Counted from the first letter of the stretch, positions 53,554 to 64,000 are shown. The stretch is 64,000 nt of DNA from Mycobacterium sp. ENV421 (GCF_002887815.1 NZ_PDHO01000001.1:124001-188000); one strand, 5' to 3'. Program-made: numbers and translations. Notes: generated by a model from the sequence alone, not told the origin.

Positions 53554-54768
53554 CTACAGCTCCTGGGGCTGCTGCAGCAACCGGTTGATCTCGGCAAGGA
53601 ACAACGCGCCGCGATGACCGTCGCTGGCGCGATGGTCGGCGGCCAGGCTGGCGTGCACCGTTGTCGCAACCCGGATTCCGCCGTCGACCACGACCACGCG
53701 CTGGGCGGGCCTGCCGAACCCGACCAGCGCGACCTGCGGCGGGTAGATCACGCCGAAGACGGAGTCGACGCCCTTGTCGCCCAGGTTTGTGACGGTGATG
53801 GTCGGATCGGACATCTCCGAACTGCGCAGCGAGCCGGCCCGAGCGCGGGCCACCAGATCCGTCAGGTCGCTCATCAGCTCGTCGAGCTTCTTCTCGTTGA
53901 CGTCGTGGATCGCCGGCGCCACCAGCCCGCCGCCGCGCAGCGAAATCGCCACGCCCACATGCACACCCGCGGCCGGCTGGTAGCCGTCGTCATGCCAGAA
54001 GCCGTTGAACTCGGTGAACCGCTGCGCGGCCAGCGCCACGGCTTTGAGCTGCAGCACCGCGAGCAGCAGCCGCTCGGTGATCGGCCGGTTCACGTTCTGC
54101 TCGGTCAGCCACCCCAGCGCGGTATCAAGGATCACCTCGTCGGCCAGGTAGTAGTGCGGGATCTCCCGCTTGGAGCGGCCCATCGCCGCGGCGATCGACG
54201 CGCGCATGGCGGCGCCGCGCTGCTTGGCCTTCTCCGCCGCCGACTTCGGTTCGGAACTCGCGACCGGGGCGGCCGGCTTGGGCTCGGCGTGATGCTGTGC
54301 GGCAGCGGCATGCTCGACATCGATGAGCGTGATCGCCCCCTGTGGGCCGGTTCCGGTCACAGCGCCCAGGTCGACGCCCAGTGACGCCGCCGTACGCCGT
54401 GCGACCGGGGACACCCACAGTCGGTGGCCGACGGGCGCGGCCAGGGTCGGTCGCTGTGCAACCGGGGTCTCGGGGTGGGGTGCCGCAACCGGTGCCGCGG
54501 CCGGGGCCGCCATGTGCGGTCGCGGCGTCTCACCTGATTCGGCCAGGGTGGCCAGCGGTGTGCCCACGGCCACTGTCTGCCCCACGGGGACAAGTAACTC
54601 GGCGACCACACCCTCATGCCAGCATTCGATTTCCACTGCGGCTTTGGTGGTTTCGACGACCGCGACGATCTGTCCGCGGGTGATCGTGTCGCCGGGCTTG
54701 ACCAGCCACTCGTCGAGGGTGCCCTCGTCCATGTCCGCACCGAGGGCCGGCATCGTGAACTCGATCAT
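53554..54768 (-). CDS. 2-oxoacid dehydrogenase E2 (dihydrolipoamide acyltransferase)
   Basis: A 404-residue acyltransferase. A lipoyl domain ([23 protein letters not shown]; lipoyl lysine in [11 protein letters not shown]) is followed by an Ala/Pro linker and the E1/E3-binding domain ([31 protein letters not shown]). The catalytic domain ends with ADHRASDGH, the His-x-x-x-Asp-Gly active site. It accepts the acyl group made by E1. The ATG at 54768 overlaps the E1beta stop (ATGA). There is no E3 gene nearby, so dihydrolipoamide dehydrogenase must come from elsewhere. Confidence 0.92.
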   Translation of the reverse strand: MIEFTMPALGADMDEGTLDEWLVKPGDTITRGQIVAVVETTKAAVEIECWHEGVVAELLVPVGQTVAVGTPLATLAESGETPRPHMAAPAAAPVAAPHPETPVAQRPTLAAPVGHRLWVSPVARRTAASLGVDLGAVTGTGPQGAITLIDVEHAAAAQHHAEPKPAAPVASSEPKSAAEKAKQRGAAMRASIAAAMGRSKREIPHYYLADEVILDTALGWLTEQNVNRPITERLLLAVLQLKAVALAAQRFTEFNGFWHDDGYQPAAGVHVGVAISLRGGGLVAPAIHDVNEKKLDELMSDLTDLVARARAGSLRSSEMSDPTITVTNLGDKGVDSVFGVIYPPQVALVGFGRPAQRVVVVDGGIRVATTVHASLAADHRASDGHRGALFLAEINRLLQQPQEL

Positions 54769-55964
54769 CCGGCGGTACCTTTCCCCGGGTCGCTTCGCTC
54801 CTGCCCGCCGGTACCTTTCCCCGGGTCGCTTCGCTCCTGCCCGCCGGTACCTTTCCCCGGGTCGCTTCGCTCCTGCCCGGCGGTACCTTTCCCCGGGTCG
54901 CTTCGCTCCTGCCCGCCGGTACCTTTCCCCGGGTCGCTTCGCTCCTGCCCGCCGGTACCTTTCCCCGGGTCGCTTCGCTCCTGCCCGCCGGTACCCTCTC
55001 CGAACAGCCCCCGCACCGCGGCCACGATCTTGTCCGGCTGCGGCAGTGCCGCCTGTTCGAGGTGCTTGGCGTAGGGGATAGGCACCTCGACGCTGCACAC
55101 CCGGGCGATGGGAGCATCCAGGTCGTAGAACGCCCCCTCGACGATCCGCGCGCTGATCTCCCCGGCCAGACTGCCGGTGCGCCACATCTCGTCGACGATG
55201 ACCGCGCGGTGCGTCTTGCGCACCGACTCCATAATGGTGTCGTCATCGAGGGGGCGCAGCACGCGCAGATCGATCACCTCGCAGTCGATACCGACCAGAG
55301 CCAGTTGGTCGGCGGCGTCGAGTGCCTTGGGCACGCAGCCGCCGTAGGCGATGATCGTGACGTCAGTTCCGCCGCGCCGAACTGCGGCCCGGTTGATGTC
55401 GGTCGGCACCAGGGCGTCGACGTCGACGGCAGTGTTGTAGAGCTGCACATGCTCGAACACGATCACCGGGTCCGGATCTTCCAACGCGGTGAGCAGCATC
55501 CCGTACGCGTCGGCCACCGTCGCCGGGGCCACCACTGTGATCCCCGGGATGTGGGCGTACCACCCCTCCAGGCTGTGCGAGTGCTGGGCGGCGAGCTGTC
55601 GGCCGGCGCCGGTCGCCATCCGGACGACCAGCGGGACCGAGAATTGCCCACCGGACATATGTCGAAGTGCCGCAGCAGTATTCACGATCTGGTCGAGCGC
55701 CAGCAGACTGAAGTTCACGGTCATCACTTCGACAATCGGACGCAGACCGTTGATCGCGGCCCCGATGCCGATGCCGACGAATCCCAGCTCGGACAGCGGG
55801 GTGTCACGGATCCGCTCGGGGCCGAACTCCTCGAGAAGTCCCTTCGACGCCGCATAGGTACCGCCGTAGCGTCCGACGTCCTCGCCCAGCAGAACCACCC
55901 GCGGGTCGTTGCGCATTGTTTCGCGAATCGCGTCGTGGACGGCATTGCGGTAGGTGGTCTTCAT
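54765..55964 (-). CDS. 2-oxoacid dehydrogenase E1 beta with tandem-repeat C-terminus
   Basis: A 399-residue subunit. The transketolase-like start ([63 protein letters not shown]) and the C-terminal transketolase domain ([20 protein letters not shown]) are those of pyruvate/acetoin-type E1beta. The family normally ends near [15 protein letters not shown]. Here about 75 more residues follow: six copies of a 12-residue [12 protein letters not shown] unit from a 36-bp DNA repeat. The ATG at 55964 has GGAGG seven bases upstream and overlaps the E1alpha stop. The tail is unlikely to have a catalytic role. Confidence 0.92.
   Translation of the reverse strand: MKTTYRNAVHDAIRETMRNDPRVVLLGEDVGRYGGTYAASKGLLEEFGPERIRDTPLSELGFVGIGIGAAINGLRPIVEVMTVNFSLLALDQIVNTAAALRHMSGGQFSVPLVVRMATGAGRQLAAQHSHSLEGWYAHIPGITVVAPATVADAYGMLLTALEDPDPVIVFEHVQLYNTAVDVDALVPTDINRAAVRRGGTDVTIIAYGGCVPKALDAADQLALVGIDCEVIDLRVLRPLDDDTIMESVRKTHRAVIVDEMWRTGSLAGEISARIVEGAFYDLDAPIARVCSVEVPIPYAKHLEQAALPQPDKIVAAVRGLFGEGTGGQERSDPGKGTGGQERSDPGKGTGGQERSDPGKGTAGQERSDPGKGTGGQERSDPGKGTGGQERSDPGKGTAG
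54774..54989. repeat. Six tandem 36-bp repeats inside the E1beta gene
   Basis: Six contiguous units start with GGTACCTTTCCCCGGG and continue with TCGCTTCGCTCCTGCCCGCC, at 54774, 54810, 54846, 54882, 54918 and 54954; a seventh begins GGTACC at 54990 and diverges. The third unit has one visible change near its end. The unit length is a multiple of three, so copy-number change keeps the E1beta frame. Confidence 0.95.
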
Positions 55965-56931
55965 GACAGTGCCTCCGCCGGGGTCATCAGATCTCGGGTG
56001 AGTTCCTCGACGCTCTCCAATGTTCCGGCCTCGGCGTAAGCCACCGCGTCGTCGACCTCGGTGGCGGCGCGCTGCTCCATCGCCGCGACGTCGTCGGCGC
56101 TCAGAGTGCCGTCGGCGAGGCACTTCTCGGTGAACAGGCGGATCGGATCGCGTTCACGCCAGTGCTCCACTTCGGTCTTCTCCCGGTACAACTCGGGGTC
56201 GAACATCGAATGCGGGCGGAACCGGTAGGTGCGGAATTCGAGAAAGAACGGGCCGCCCTCGGTGCGGATGTGCTCGACGGCGGCGGCCGTGGCGGCATGG
56301 CAGGCCAGCACGTCCATGCCGTCCGCCGATGCGGTGGGTACCCGGTAGGCCGCGGCGTTGGCGGTGACGTCGGTCTGGGAGAGCTCGCGGTCGATCGCGG
56401 TGCCCATGGCGTAGCGATTGTTCTCGCAGAGGTAGAGCACCGGCAACTGCCACAGCTCGGCCATGTTCAGGGACTCGTGGAAGGCGCCCTCGGCGATGGC
56501 GCCCTCGCCGAAATAGCATGCGGTGACGCGATTCTGCTTGAGTTGCGCGTCGGCAAAGGCAAGACCGGTGGCCAGCGGCAGACCACCCGCCACGATCGCG
56601 TTGCCGCCGTAGAACCGGCGCGAGGCGTCGAACAGGTGCATCGACCCGCCGCGTCCGCGCGAGCAGCCCTCCTGCTTGCCGAACATCTCGGCCATGATCG
56701 CGGTGAGCGGGATCCCGCGGAGCAGGGCGTGGGCATGGTCCCGGTAGGTGGCGACCACAGCATCGTCGGGTCCCAGCGCGCGCAGTGAGCCCGCGGCCAC
56801 CGCTTCCTCGCCCACGTAGAGGTGCAGGAAGCCGCGAATCTTTGCCGCACTGTACATCTCGGCGCATTTCTCTTCCATGCGCCGCACCCGGATCATGTCC
56901 GAGAGCAGCCCGCGCGCCAGGTCTTGATCGG

Positions 56932-56935
<4 letters not shown>
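55961..56935 (-). CDS. 2-oxoacid dehydrogenase E1 alpha
   Basis: A 324-residue thiamine-diphosphate subunit. [30 protein letters not shown], the catalytic-loop region [20 protein letters not shown], and the ThDP motif [33 protein letters not shown] are complete. It is close in type to pyruvate or acetoin dehydrogenase E1alpha. It decarboxylates a 2-oxo acid and passes the acyl unit to E2. The ATG at 56935 overlaps the stop of the acyl-CoA synthetase gene (ATGA), and its own stop overlaps the E1beta start, so translation is coupled through the unit. Confidence 0.94.
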
Positions 56936-58716
<1,781 letters not shown>

Positions 58717-58724
58717 GGTGTCCC

Positions 58725-58970
58725 TCACACGTGCGGCGGGGCCAGGACGCCCTTGCGGCGCGCCTGCCCCAGGTTGGCCATCACCCTGTCGCGCAACGTC
58801 GCGTAGGCGGCGCCGCTGTTGAGGATGTCGTGGCGGTCCTGATGGCGGAGGTAGGCGTCGAGCCGCCGTTCCAGCGACCAGTCCCAGTAGATGCGTCCGG
58901 TGTATGGCGAGCAGAGGAATTCCCAAGCAACGGCGTCGAGTTCAGTCTCGTCGGCCAAACCAGAAGTCAT
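58725..58970 (-). CDS. Small protein of unknown function heading the synthetase/E1/E2/ACP operon
   Basis: An 81-residue acidic-then-basic soluble protein: [44 protein letters not shown], and [19 protein letters not shown] near the end. No domain is recognised. The ATG at 58970 follows GAGGGG with five bases between; a GTG two codons upstream overlaps that site. It ends 8 bp before the acyl-CoA synthetase start, so it is the first gene of the unit. It may be a regulatory or structural partner of the synthetase. Confidence 0.7.
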   Translation of the reverse strand: MTSGLADETELDAVAWEFLCSPYTGRIYWDWSLERRLDAYLRHQDRHDILNSGAAYATLRDRVMANLGQARRKGVLAPPHV

Positions 58971-59078
58971 CTCCACCCCTCACTTACCACCCCCACAAAC
59001 GATGGTGGTCGAGGCTGATGCGAGCTGGAAGGGACGAAAGTCCCCGAACTCGGGGCTAACGGGCTGCGACCGGCTGGG

Positions 59079-60254
59079 TCAGTGCAGCGGGTCGTGCTGG
59101 ATGCGCTCCGGCGGTGCGCCCTTGGTGAGCAGAGCGTCGCGGGTGGCGCGCACCATCGCGGGACCTCCGCAGATCAGGATCTGGCGATCGCCCCAGCCGC
59201 CGTATTTGGTCACCACTTCGGGAAGTCCCCCGGTCTGGCGCACATGCAGGCCGCGGGGTGGCTGGACATCGGGATAGTCGGCCGCCCACGGCGGATCGCT
59301 GGAGTACTCCGATACCGGCGATACCGACAGCCACGGGTTGGAGCCGGCGATCTCCCACAAGGTCCGCAGGTCGTAGAGCTCGCACGGATAGCGGGCGCCG
59401 AAGAACAGATGCACCCGCGGGTTCTCGCCGTATCGGCACAGATCCATGATCAGCGCCCGCAGCGGCGCCAGGCCGGTGCTGCCTGCCACCATCAGGACGT
59501 CGCCGCCGTCGCGGTCCACCTCCATCGCGCCGTGCGGGCTGGACAGCCGCCAGCGATCGCCGGGGCGGGTCTCGGCCACGATCGAATTGCTGACCATGCC
59601 GCCGAGCACCGAGCGCACGTGGAACTCGATGAACCCGTCCGGGTCCGGTGGCATGGCGGGTGACAGGAAGCGCCAGCGGCGCGGGCACTGAGGAACATGG
59701 ACGTTGACGTACTGCCCCGGGTGGTAGGGCATCGGCCGGTCCAGGTGCAGGCGGACGACTGCGAGGTCGCGTGATACCCGGTGGTGTTCGAGGACGGTGC
59801 CGTCCCACCACGCAGGCCCATTCTCGGCGTCGGCCGCGCCGCCCATGATTCCGGTGATCAGGTTGACGGCCTGGATTGCGGCGTCGTCGACGGCCGGGGT
59901 CCAGCGATCACTGAGGTGGCTGCGCATCTCGGAGTACCACGCCTGCCGCATACTGTCGTAATGTCGTTGTGTGACACCGTATTTGCGGTGATCACGGCCG
60001 AGCTGGGCGAGGAAAGCCACCGGGGCCTGGGCGCGCTGGGCGACGAATTCGCCGAACACCCAGTGCATCGCCTGACCGAACGCCGCCCGCTGCGGCGCCA
60101 GCTCGGGGGGGAACAAATCCCGCACTTCAGAGTCCAGGGCGAACCATCGGGTGTAGAACCGGTTCAGCAGCTGCTGGGATGCCGACTGGGGAGCCGCGGC
60201 GTCTTCGAACGCAGCCTGCAGCGCCGCGAGCGCATCACGATCCTCCAGACCCAC
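59079..60254 (-). CDS. Type II flavohemoglobin-like protein (globin plus FAD/NAD reductase)
   Basis: A 391-residue protein. Residues 1 to about 130 form a globin domain (LLNRFYTRWFALDSEVRDLFPP, then LGRDHRKYGV with proximal His89). Then comes a ferredoxin-reductase FAD domain (YHPGQYVNVHVPQCPRRWRFLSPA) and an NAD domain (LMVAGSTGLAPLRALIMD, ICGGPAMVRATRDAL). The usual RxYS flavin motif is altered to RWRFLSP, as in the type II group that includes M. tuberculosis Rv0385. Classical flavohemoglobins detoxify NO; type II proteins may instead use D-lactate or other donors. The start is GTG 60254 without a good ribosome site. Confidence 0.87.
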   Translation of the reverse strand: MGLEDRDALAALQAAFEDAAAPQSASQQLLNRFYTRWFALDSEVRDLFPPELAPQRAAFGQAMHWVFGEFVAQRAQAPVAFLAQLGRDHRKYGVTQRHYDSMRQAWYSEMRSHLSDRWTPAVDDAAIQAVNLITGIMGGAADAENGPAWWDGTVLEHHRVSRDLAVVRLHLDRPMPYHPGQYVNVHVPQCPRRWRFLSPAMPPDPDGFIEFHVRSVLGGMVSNSIVAETRPGDRWRLSSPHGAMEVDRDGGDVLMVAGSTGLAPLRALIMDLCRYGENPRVHLFFGARYPCELYDLRTLWEIAGSNPWLSVSPVSEYSSDPPWAADYPDVQPPRGLHVRQTGGLPEVVTKYGGWGDRQILICGGPAMVRATRDALLTKGAPPERIQHDPLH

Positions 60255-60277
60255 GGCCGCGAGTGTAGGCCCGCGAA

Positions 60278-60946
60278 CTACAGGCCGTGAACGCCCTTGT
60301 ACAACACCATGGCACCGATGACGACCAGGATCACGGCGACCAGAGTCGCGTGCTGGGCCTCCATCCAGTTCTTGAGCTTGGTCAGCGGCTCGTCCAGCCG
60401 CTCACCGGCAACCAGATAGGCCAGCACCGGCAACGCCACCGAGGACGCCGCGACGGCGGTGAACACGGCGTCGGCCGTCCACGCCCCGGTGGTCCCCAGC
60501 CCCGCCGAGCCGATCGCCAAACCTGCTGCGGCACACATGAACAGGACCTTCGGGTTGACCACCACCAGCACCACCGCGGTCACGAAGGCGCGGGGCGGAC
60601 CGATGCTGGTCATCGATGTCAGCCACTTGGGGGTGTGCTCCGTGCGCTTGCGGGTGAACCAGCGGTAGAGCCCGAACGCGACGAGCGCCGCCCCGATCAC
60701 GATGCGGACGTAGGGTGCCCACGTCGGCTGCTTGTTGAGTCCGCCCAGAGCGTTGGACACCAGCACGAACGCCGCGGTCAGGCCGCCGATGCCGAGCACC
60801 CAGCCCAGCAGGAACGCCATGCTGGTCGGCCGGGGCGAGGGCGTGTGCAGCATGAGGATGCCCGGGATGATCGTCAGCGGGGACAGTGTGATGACGAGCG
60901 CCAGGGGGATCAGTTCGGTCAGCTCCGAACCGAGGCCGGTCGTCAC
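60278..60946 (-). CDS. GAP-family (Sap/LysE-like) membrane protein
   Basis: A 222-residue protein with about six helices: LIPLALVITLSPLTIIPGILML, then GWVLGIGGLTAAFVLVSNAL, a basic loop with FTRKRTEHTPKWLTSM, FVTAVVLVVVNPKVLFMCAAAGLAIG with the NPK motif, and a final helix. The GTG at 60946 has AGGAGG five bases upstream, which decides it over the more upstream start. It is a paralogue of the 36032 gene product. It probably exports a small molecule or assists lipid transport; the substrate is unknown. Divergent from the 61009 gene. Confidence 0.82.
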   Translation of the reverse strand: MTTGLGSELTELIPLALVITLSPLTIIPGILMLHTPSPRPTSMAFLLGWVLGIGGLTAAFVLVSNALGGLNKQPTWAPYVRIVIGAALVAFGLYRWFTRKRTEHTPKWLTSMTSIGPPRAFVTAVVLVVVNPKVLFMCAAAGLAIGSAGLGTTGAWTADAVFTAVAASSVALPVLAYLVAGERLDEPLTKLKNWMEAQHATLVAVILVVIGAMVLYKGVHGL

Positions 60947-61008
60947 AGATGCCTCCTGGGGCGTAGACGGGCAACGCTCGATCACGGCTGACCGTACTAT
61001 CTCTGCCC

Positions 61009-61422
61009 GTGGGCATGGATGCCGACGAAGAAAAGGGTGATGGCGGCCACGACGGCCAGCAGAACACTCTGGTCTACGTCTCCGGGGTGGCAGCGTTGGT
61101 GCTGCTCGCGATCCTGGTGTACGCGGTACTGGACACCTCGGAGAGCTCGCAGCGGCGCGACGGGCCGGTGACCTATGCGCCGGCGATCAGCACCACCACG
61201 TCCTCGAGCAAGAAGACGTCCACCACGTCGCGCACCACGTCGACGCGGATCTCCACCACCGATCTGAACCCGGGCTCCCCATCGTCGACCTCGACGTCGC
61301 CGTCGGACACCTCGAGCGAAGTGGTCATCCCGTCGGAGACCGAGTACACCACTCCCACCACGACGGTCACGTTGACCAACCCGTACGCCACGACCTCGGT
61401 GCCGAACGCCGGGCGGACCTAG
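61009..61422 (+). CDS. Small membrane protein with Thr/Ser-rich tail
   Basis: A 137-residue protein with an acidic head (DADEEKGDGGHDGQQN), one transmembrane helix (LVYVSGVAALVLLAILVYAVL), and a Thr/Ser-rich outer tail ending NPYATTSVPNAGRT. The plan resembles the PWYR-type proteins of the ini locus, and the helix shares the AILVYAV segment with the 25681-26115 product, but PWYR itself is absent. The start is GTG 61009 (an ATG two codons later is possible). It lies 3 bp before the next gene, so the two are cotranscribed. Function unknown. Confidence 0.72.
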   Translation: MGMDADEEKGDGGHDGQQNTLVYVSGVAALVLLAILVYAVLDTSESSQRRDGPVTYAPAISTTTSSSKKTSTTSRTTSTRISTTDLNPGSPSSTSTSPSDTSSEVVIPSETEYTTPTTTVTLTNPYATTSVPNAGRT

Positions 61423-61425
61423 CCC

Positions 61426-62370
61426 ATGAGCACGGCGACCGTCGTCACGATCTTCCACCCCGCGAACGACCCCGCCGACTTCATCGAGTGGGCCGACACG
61501 ATGCGCACCACCGCATCGGAGTCGACCGATTTCCGGGTCTCCGTGCTGGCTGATCCGCACCTGGACTGGGGACTCGCCGTCACCTTCGCCAACGCGCGGG
61601 CGCTGCACCATTGGCTGGACAGCTCGGCCCGCCAACGGTCGCTGAACGATGGCAGGAGGCGCGGAATTCTTCGTGCCACAGCCGATATCGTGATCGTCGA
61701 GGACAGCGGGGTGCCGCCCGGCGTCGGCTTCTTTCGGCACATGGTGGCGGCGGACCGCGCCGCCGACTTCGTGGCGGCCGAGGCTCAGCTGGCGGAGGTG
61801 AGCGCCCGGTTCAGCGGGTTCGAAGGATGTTGCACCTTCGCCCCGGACACCGGCGGCGATTCGTTCGCGGTGCTGCGGTTCCGTACCGAACACCAACTCG
61901 TGACGTGGCTGGAGTCGCCGGAACGCCGCGCCGCGCTGGGGCCGCTGCGGTTGAGCCTGACCCGAGAATTCTCCCTGGTGTCCTCGATCACGACCTTCGG
62001 CAGCACGGTGCGGACCGAGAACGGCCACACCGCGGTCACTCCGAGATGGAAGACCGCGATGCTGATCCTGCTGGTGCTCTACCCGACGGTGATGCTGCTG
62101 TCGCGGTTCATGGGCCCGGTCCTCGACGGCGCCGGTGCCCCGCCGTGGTTGGCGATGTGGCTCAGTCAGGTGGTCAGCGTGGCTGTCCTGCAGTGGGCGC
62201 TGATGCCGTGGGTCGGGCGGTGGTTCCGGCGTTGGCTCGATCCGATCGACGGGGCGGGGGTCCGCGTCAGCGTGCTCGGCGCGAGCGCGATCGTCGTCGG
62301 TTACCTGGTGACGCTGGGTGTGTTCGCGGTCGTTCGGTGGCTGCAGTACTGGGACTTCGCGCGAGGCTAG
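61426..62370 (+). CDS. Antibiotic-biosynthesis-monooxygenase-like domains plus C-terminal membrane helices
   Basis: A 314-residue protein. Residues 1 to about 195 contain two ABM/dimeric alpha-beta-barrel-like halves (TVVTIFHPANDPADFIEWADTMR; VGFFRHMVAADRAADFVAAEAQLAEVSARFSGFEGC). From about 205 there are three transmembrane helices (TAMLILLVLYPTVMLLSRFM, WLAMWLSQVVSVAVLQWALMPW, VSVLGASAIVVGYLVTLGVFA). Such fusions are common in bacteria but their reaction is unknown. The ATG at 61426 is 3 bp after the preceding stop. The stop overlaps the convergent gene by four bases. Confidence 0.8.
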   Translation: MSTATVVTIFHPANDPADFIEWADTMRTTASESTDFRVSVLADPHLDWGLAVTFANARALHHWLDSSARQRSLNDGRRRGILRATADIVIVEDSGVPPGVGFFRHMVAADRAADFVAAEAQLAEVSARFSGFEGCCTFAPDTGGDSFAVLRFRTEHQLVTWLESPERRAALGPLRLSLTREFSLVSSITTFGSTVRTENGHTAVTPRWKTAMLILLVLYPTVMLLSRFMGPVLDGAGAPPWLAMWLSQVVSVAVLQWALMPWVGRWFRRWLDPIDGAGVRVSVLGASAIVVGYLVTLGVFAVVRWLQYWDFARG

Positions 62371-62669
62371 GTCCGCTTGAGTGTCCAGGCCGGAACCCAG
62401 TGCGTCACTGCCTTGCGTTTGGGCCCGTACGAGATGTCGTAGGTGACCAGGCCCCACCAATCGCCCTGCTCGCACAATCCCCAGCAGGACAGCATGCCCC
62501 TGACGACCTTGTGCATCTGCAATCCATGCGGGTGGTAGCGGCCGGTCCGGTGCGGTTCGCGGGGAAAGAGCACGGTCAGATCGACGAGCACCGGTTCGGG
62601 CGGGGACACCGGCCGGAAGGGCGGCCGCAGCGGCTGACCGTTGTAACCGATCGAGGTCAGCTCACCCAC
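62367..62669 (-). CDS. Conserved hypothetical protein (100 aa)
   Basis: A 100-residue soluble protein rich in Pro, Trp and His: YNGQPLRPPFRPVSPPEPV, FPREPHRTGRYHPHGLQMHKVV, and GDWWGLVTYDISYGPKRKAVTHWVPAWTL. The composition is orderly and the start (GTG 62669) is isolated from other genes by 48 bp. It reads as a conserved mycobacterial hypothetical; no domain, signal peptide or active-site pattern was recognised. It overlaps the convergent ABM-like gene stop by four bases. Confidence 0.65.
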   Translation of the reverse strand: MGELTSIGYNGQPLRPPFRPVSPPEPVLVDLTVLFPREPHRTGRYHPHGLQMHKVVRGMLSCWGLCEQGDWWGLVTYDISYGPKRKAVTHWVPAWTLKRT

Positions 62670-62718
62670 TGTTCGATCATATGTTCGATCCGATCGGTGT
62701 CCACCCCCGCCCGTGTGC

Positions 62719-63720
62719 TCAGGTCAACTGCGCCGACATCTGTCGCAGTTTGCGGTGCACGCCGCCGTAGGGGTCTGCCGACGGGAGGAGCGCCTTCGCG
62801 ATCTTGGTGACCGCGCTGTAGTTGACGTCGACCACGTTGGCCAACGGGGACAGGCACAGTTGGCTGCACAGCTGGTAGGCGTCCATGGTGCTCAACCCGT
62901 ACAGCTCTTCCAGCCAGCGCACCATCTCGACCTGGCTGCACCTCCAGGCGTCCTCGAGCGGGCGTGCCGAACCCACCGTCAGCAATGCGTCGTCGTGCTC
63001 GAAGCGCGGCCACGCCGGCGCGCCGCCCTTGATGAGGTCGACGACCAGGGTCACGTTCATCGCGCCCTCCAGGGCCGTTCCGCAGGTTTCACCCTCACCT
63101 TGGCGATAGTGGCCGTCACCCACCGAGAAGAGCGCGCCCTCGGTGTTCACGCCCAGGTAGACCGTGGTGCCCGCGCGCAGCTCCGGGGTGTCCATGTTCC
63201 CGCCGAAGTAGTCCGGGACCAGAGTGGTCCGGACCTCCCGCAGGGCGGGTGCGACGCCGACCGTCCCCATCATCGGTGCCAGCGGGATGTCGAGGGTGAA
63301 GTCGCTTTCGTGTGCGGTGAAGGTTGCGGTACCCCGCGCCCGGTCGATCCGGTAGATCCAGGCCAATTCGGGCAGCGGCGCCTGCAGAGTGGCCGTGCGA
63401 TCGGTGCCGGTGAGGGCGCCGAAGAGCGGGATCGTCGTCGAGGCGGCCCAGTCCCTGGCCGGCTCGATCGACACGAAGTGAAGCGCCAGGGTGTCACCGA
63501 CCTCCGCCCCGGTGACATAGAACGGGCCGGTCTGCGGGTTGAGCTCCTTGGTGTTCAGCACGCGGCTGGGCTTGTCGGTGCTGGACGTGACCCGCCCGGC
63601 GAAGGCGTCCTCGGTCCATAGCCGCATCGCGGTGCCGGGCGAGACCTCCAGGACGGGCTCGGCGCCCCCGAAGGTCCAGACGTATTGATCGCGGGTGGGA
63701 GTGAACTCAACGACGTGCAT
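62719..63720 (-). CDS. Acetamidase/formamidase family amidohydrolase
   Basis: A 333-residue enzyme of the FmdA/AmdA family: VSPGTAMRLWTEDAFAGRV, GPFYVTGAEVGDTLALHF, PLAPMMGTVGVAP, PDYFGGNMDTPELRAGTTVYLGVNTEGALFSVGDGH with the metal-binding His and acidic residues, and GEGETCGTALEG. It hydrolyses short-chain amides such as formamide or acetamide to ammonia and the acid. The ATG at 63720 is the family start; the longer frame upstream overlaps another gene. Its start lies 14 bp inside the end of the CbtA-like gene on the same strand. Confidence 0.9.
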   Translation of the reverse strand: MHVVEFTPTRDQYVWTFGGAEPVLEVSPGTAMRLWTEDAFAGRVTSSTDKPSRVLNTKELNPQTGPFYVTGAEVGDTLALHFVSIEPARDWAASTTIPLFGALTGTDRTATLQAPLPELAWIYRIDRARGTATFTAHESDFTLDIPLAPMMGTVGVAPALREVRTTLVPDYFGGNMDTPELRAGTTVYLGVNTEGALFSVGDGHYRQGEGETCGTALEGAMNVTLVVDLIKGGAPAWPRFEHDDALLTVGSARPLEDAWRCSQVEMVRWLEELYGLSTMDAYQLCSQLCLSPLANVVDVNYSAVTKIAKALLPSADPYGGVHRKLRQMSAQLT

Positions 63721-64000
63721 CGACCATCCTGGTGCTGAGGACGCGGGGCAGCAGCGCCGCGAACACGGTGCCCAGTACCAGCCACATGAGCGCCTGGGTG
63801 AGCAGTGAATTGATCCGGAAGTCGGCCGGGAAATGATCGGAGACCTCATCGAACCGGGGGACCAGGAGCGCGATGGCGCCGATGCTGACCAGGTAGCCCC
63901 AGCCTGCGACTGCGACTGCCGACCACGTGCCCAGACGCGCACTGAGCCGCACGGCGGCTGCGACGGCGATGATCGCCAGCGCCACTGAAGCCAGCAGGAT
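63707..64000 (-). CDS. CbtA-like membrane protein, C-terminal part (cut by window edge)
   Basis: The frame is open to the right edge, giving the last 97 residues. There are three hydrophobic helices (ALAIIAVAAAVRLSA, SAVAVAGWGYLVSIGAIALLV, SLLTQALMWLVLGTVFAALLP) with the polar insert FDEVSDHFPADFRINS. An FPADxL/I-type insert before a final helix pair is how CbtA, a predicted cobalt transporter subunit, ends. With only the end visible this is tentative. It overlaps the acetamidase start by 14 bp, so the two are coupled. Confidence 0.5.
   Translation of the reverse strand: MLLASVALAIIAVAAAVRLSARLGTWSAVAVAGWGYLVSIGAIALLVPRFDEVSDHFPADFRINSLLTQALMWLVLGTVFAALLPRVLSTRMVDARR

Noticed and set aside
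54774..54989. A CRISPR array
   Set aside because: The 36-bp units are contiguous with no spacers, and they are in frame inside E1beta.

Overview
The window is chromosomal DNA from a mycobacterium, most likely a fast-growing Mycolicibacterium-type species. The evidence is high GC, many GTG/TTG starts, mycobacterial family proteins (IniB/IniA/IniC, EtfD, IniR, LpqJ, WXG/EspC-type proteins, F420-dependent luciferase-like enzymes) and a gene order that follows the M. tuberculosis Rv0320s to Rv0350s (dcd, udgA, rmlA, aspC, etfD, iniR, iniB-iniA-iniC, lpqJ, dnaK-grpE-dnaJ-hspR) with accessory genes inserted between. All homology statements come from reading the sequence and from knowledge of the families; no database search was run.

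Layout. 1-3.3 kb: tail of a DUF445 protein, a divergent DUF1330/TetR pair, a DHA2-type exporter and a tRNA-Gly(CCC); a 21-nt copy of the tRNA 3' end lies on the far side of the exporter, like an attachment-site duplication. 3.3-11 kb: secreted GH64-type beta-1,3-glucanase, dcd, a DUF7159 membrane protein, UDP-glucose dehydrogenase, two small enzymes or folds and rmlA (nucleotide-sugar precursors for the envelope). 11-17.3 kb: YibE/F protein with an apparent frameshift at its C-terminus, alanine/aspartate-type aminotransferase, a small exported protein, and etfD (membrane oxidoreductase taking electrons from beta-oxidation) with two strong palindromic operators in front of it.

17.4-28.9 kb is the envelope-stress ini locus: an operon of a membrane-anchored Hsp70-like protein and the STAND/LuxR regulator IniR, divergent from two IniB-N-domain proteins, then the dynamin-like IniA and IniC. 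Three small membrane proteins with Ser/Thr- or Pro-rich tails are placed antisense between and after iniA and iniC. These three and the Hsp70-like protein share a PWYR-transmembrane-low-complexity tail module, and both IniB-type genes are preceded by clusters of a CCCCTAA motif. This is the part of the window most likely to hold an incompletely described system.

28.9-40.1 kb: F420 luciferase-like enzymes, lpqJ-like lipoprotein, an unusual acyl-CoA dehydrogenase, SDR, two large secreted hydrolases, GAP and MFS membrane proteins. 40.2-43.0 kb: a small island bounded by two 65-bp direct repeats, with an EspC-like protein, a WXG-type 491-residue putative secreted protein, and two tiny translationally coupled membrane proteins behind a micro-ORF. 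43.0-47.2 kb: the heat-shock operon dnaK-grpE-dnaJ-hspR with two HAIR operators.

47.2-52.3 kb: a sulfotransferase-like beta-propeller protein translationally coupled to an SsuABC/TauABC-type importer, with a divergent LacI regulator and a palindromic operator. 52.4-59 kb: aldose epimerase, then a tightly overlapped operon of a small protein, an acyl-CoA synthetase, 2-oxoacid dehydrogenase E1alpha, E1beta and E2, and an acyl carrier protein; E1beta ends in a six-copy 36-bp tandem repeat that is translated. 59-64 kb: type II flavohemoglobin-like protein, GAP-family protein, Thr/Ser-rich membrane protein, ABM-like membrane protein, acetamidase/formamidase, and the end of a CbtA-like membrane protein running off the window.
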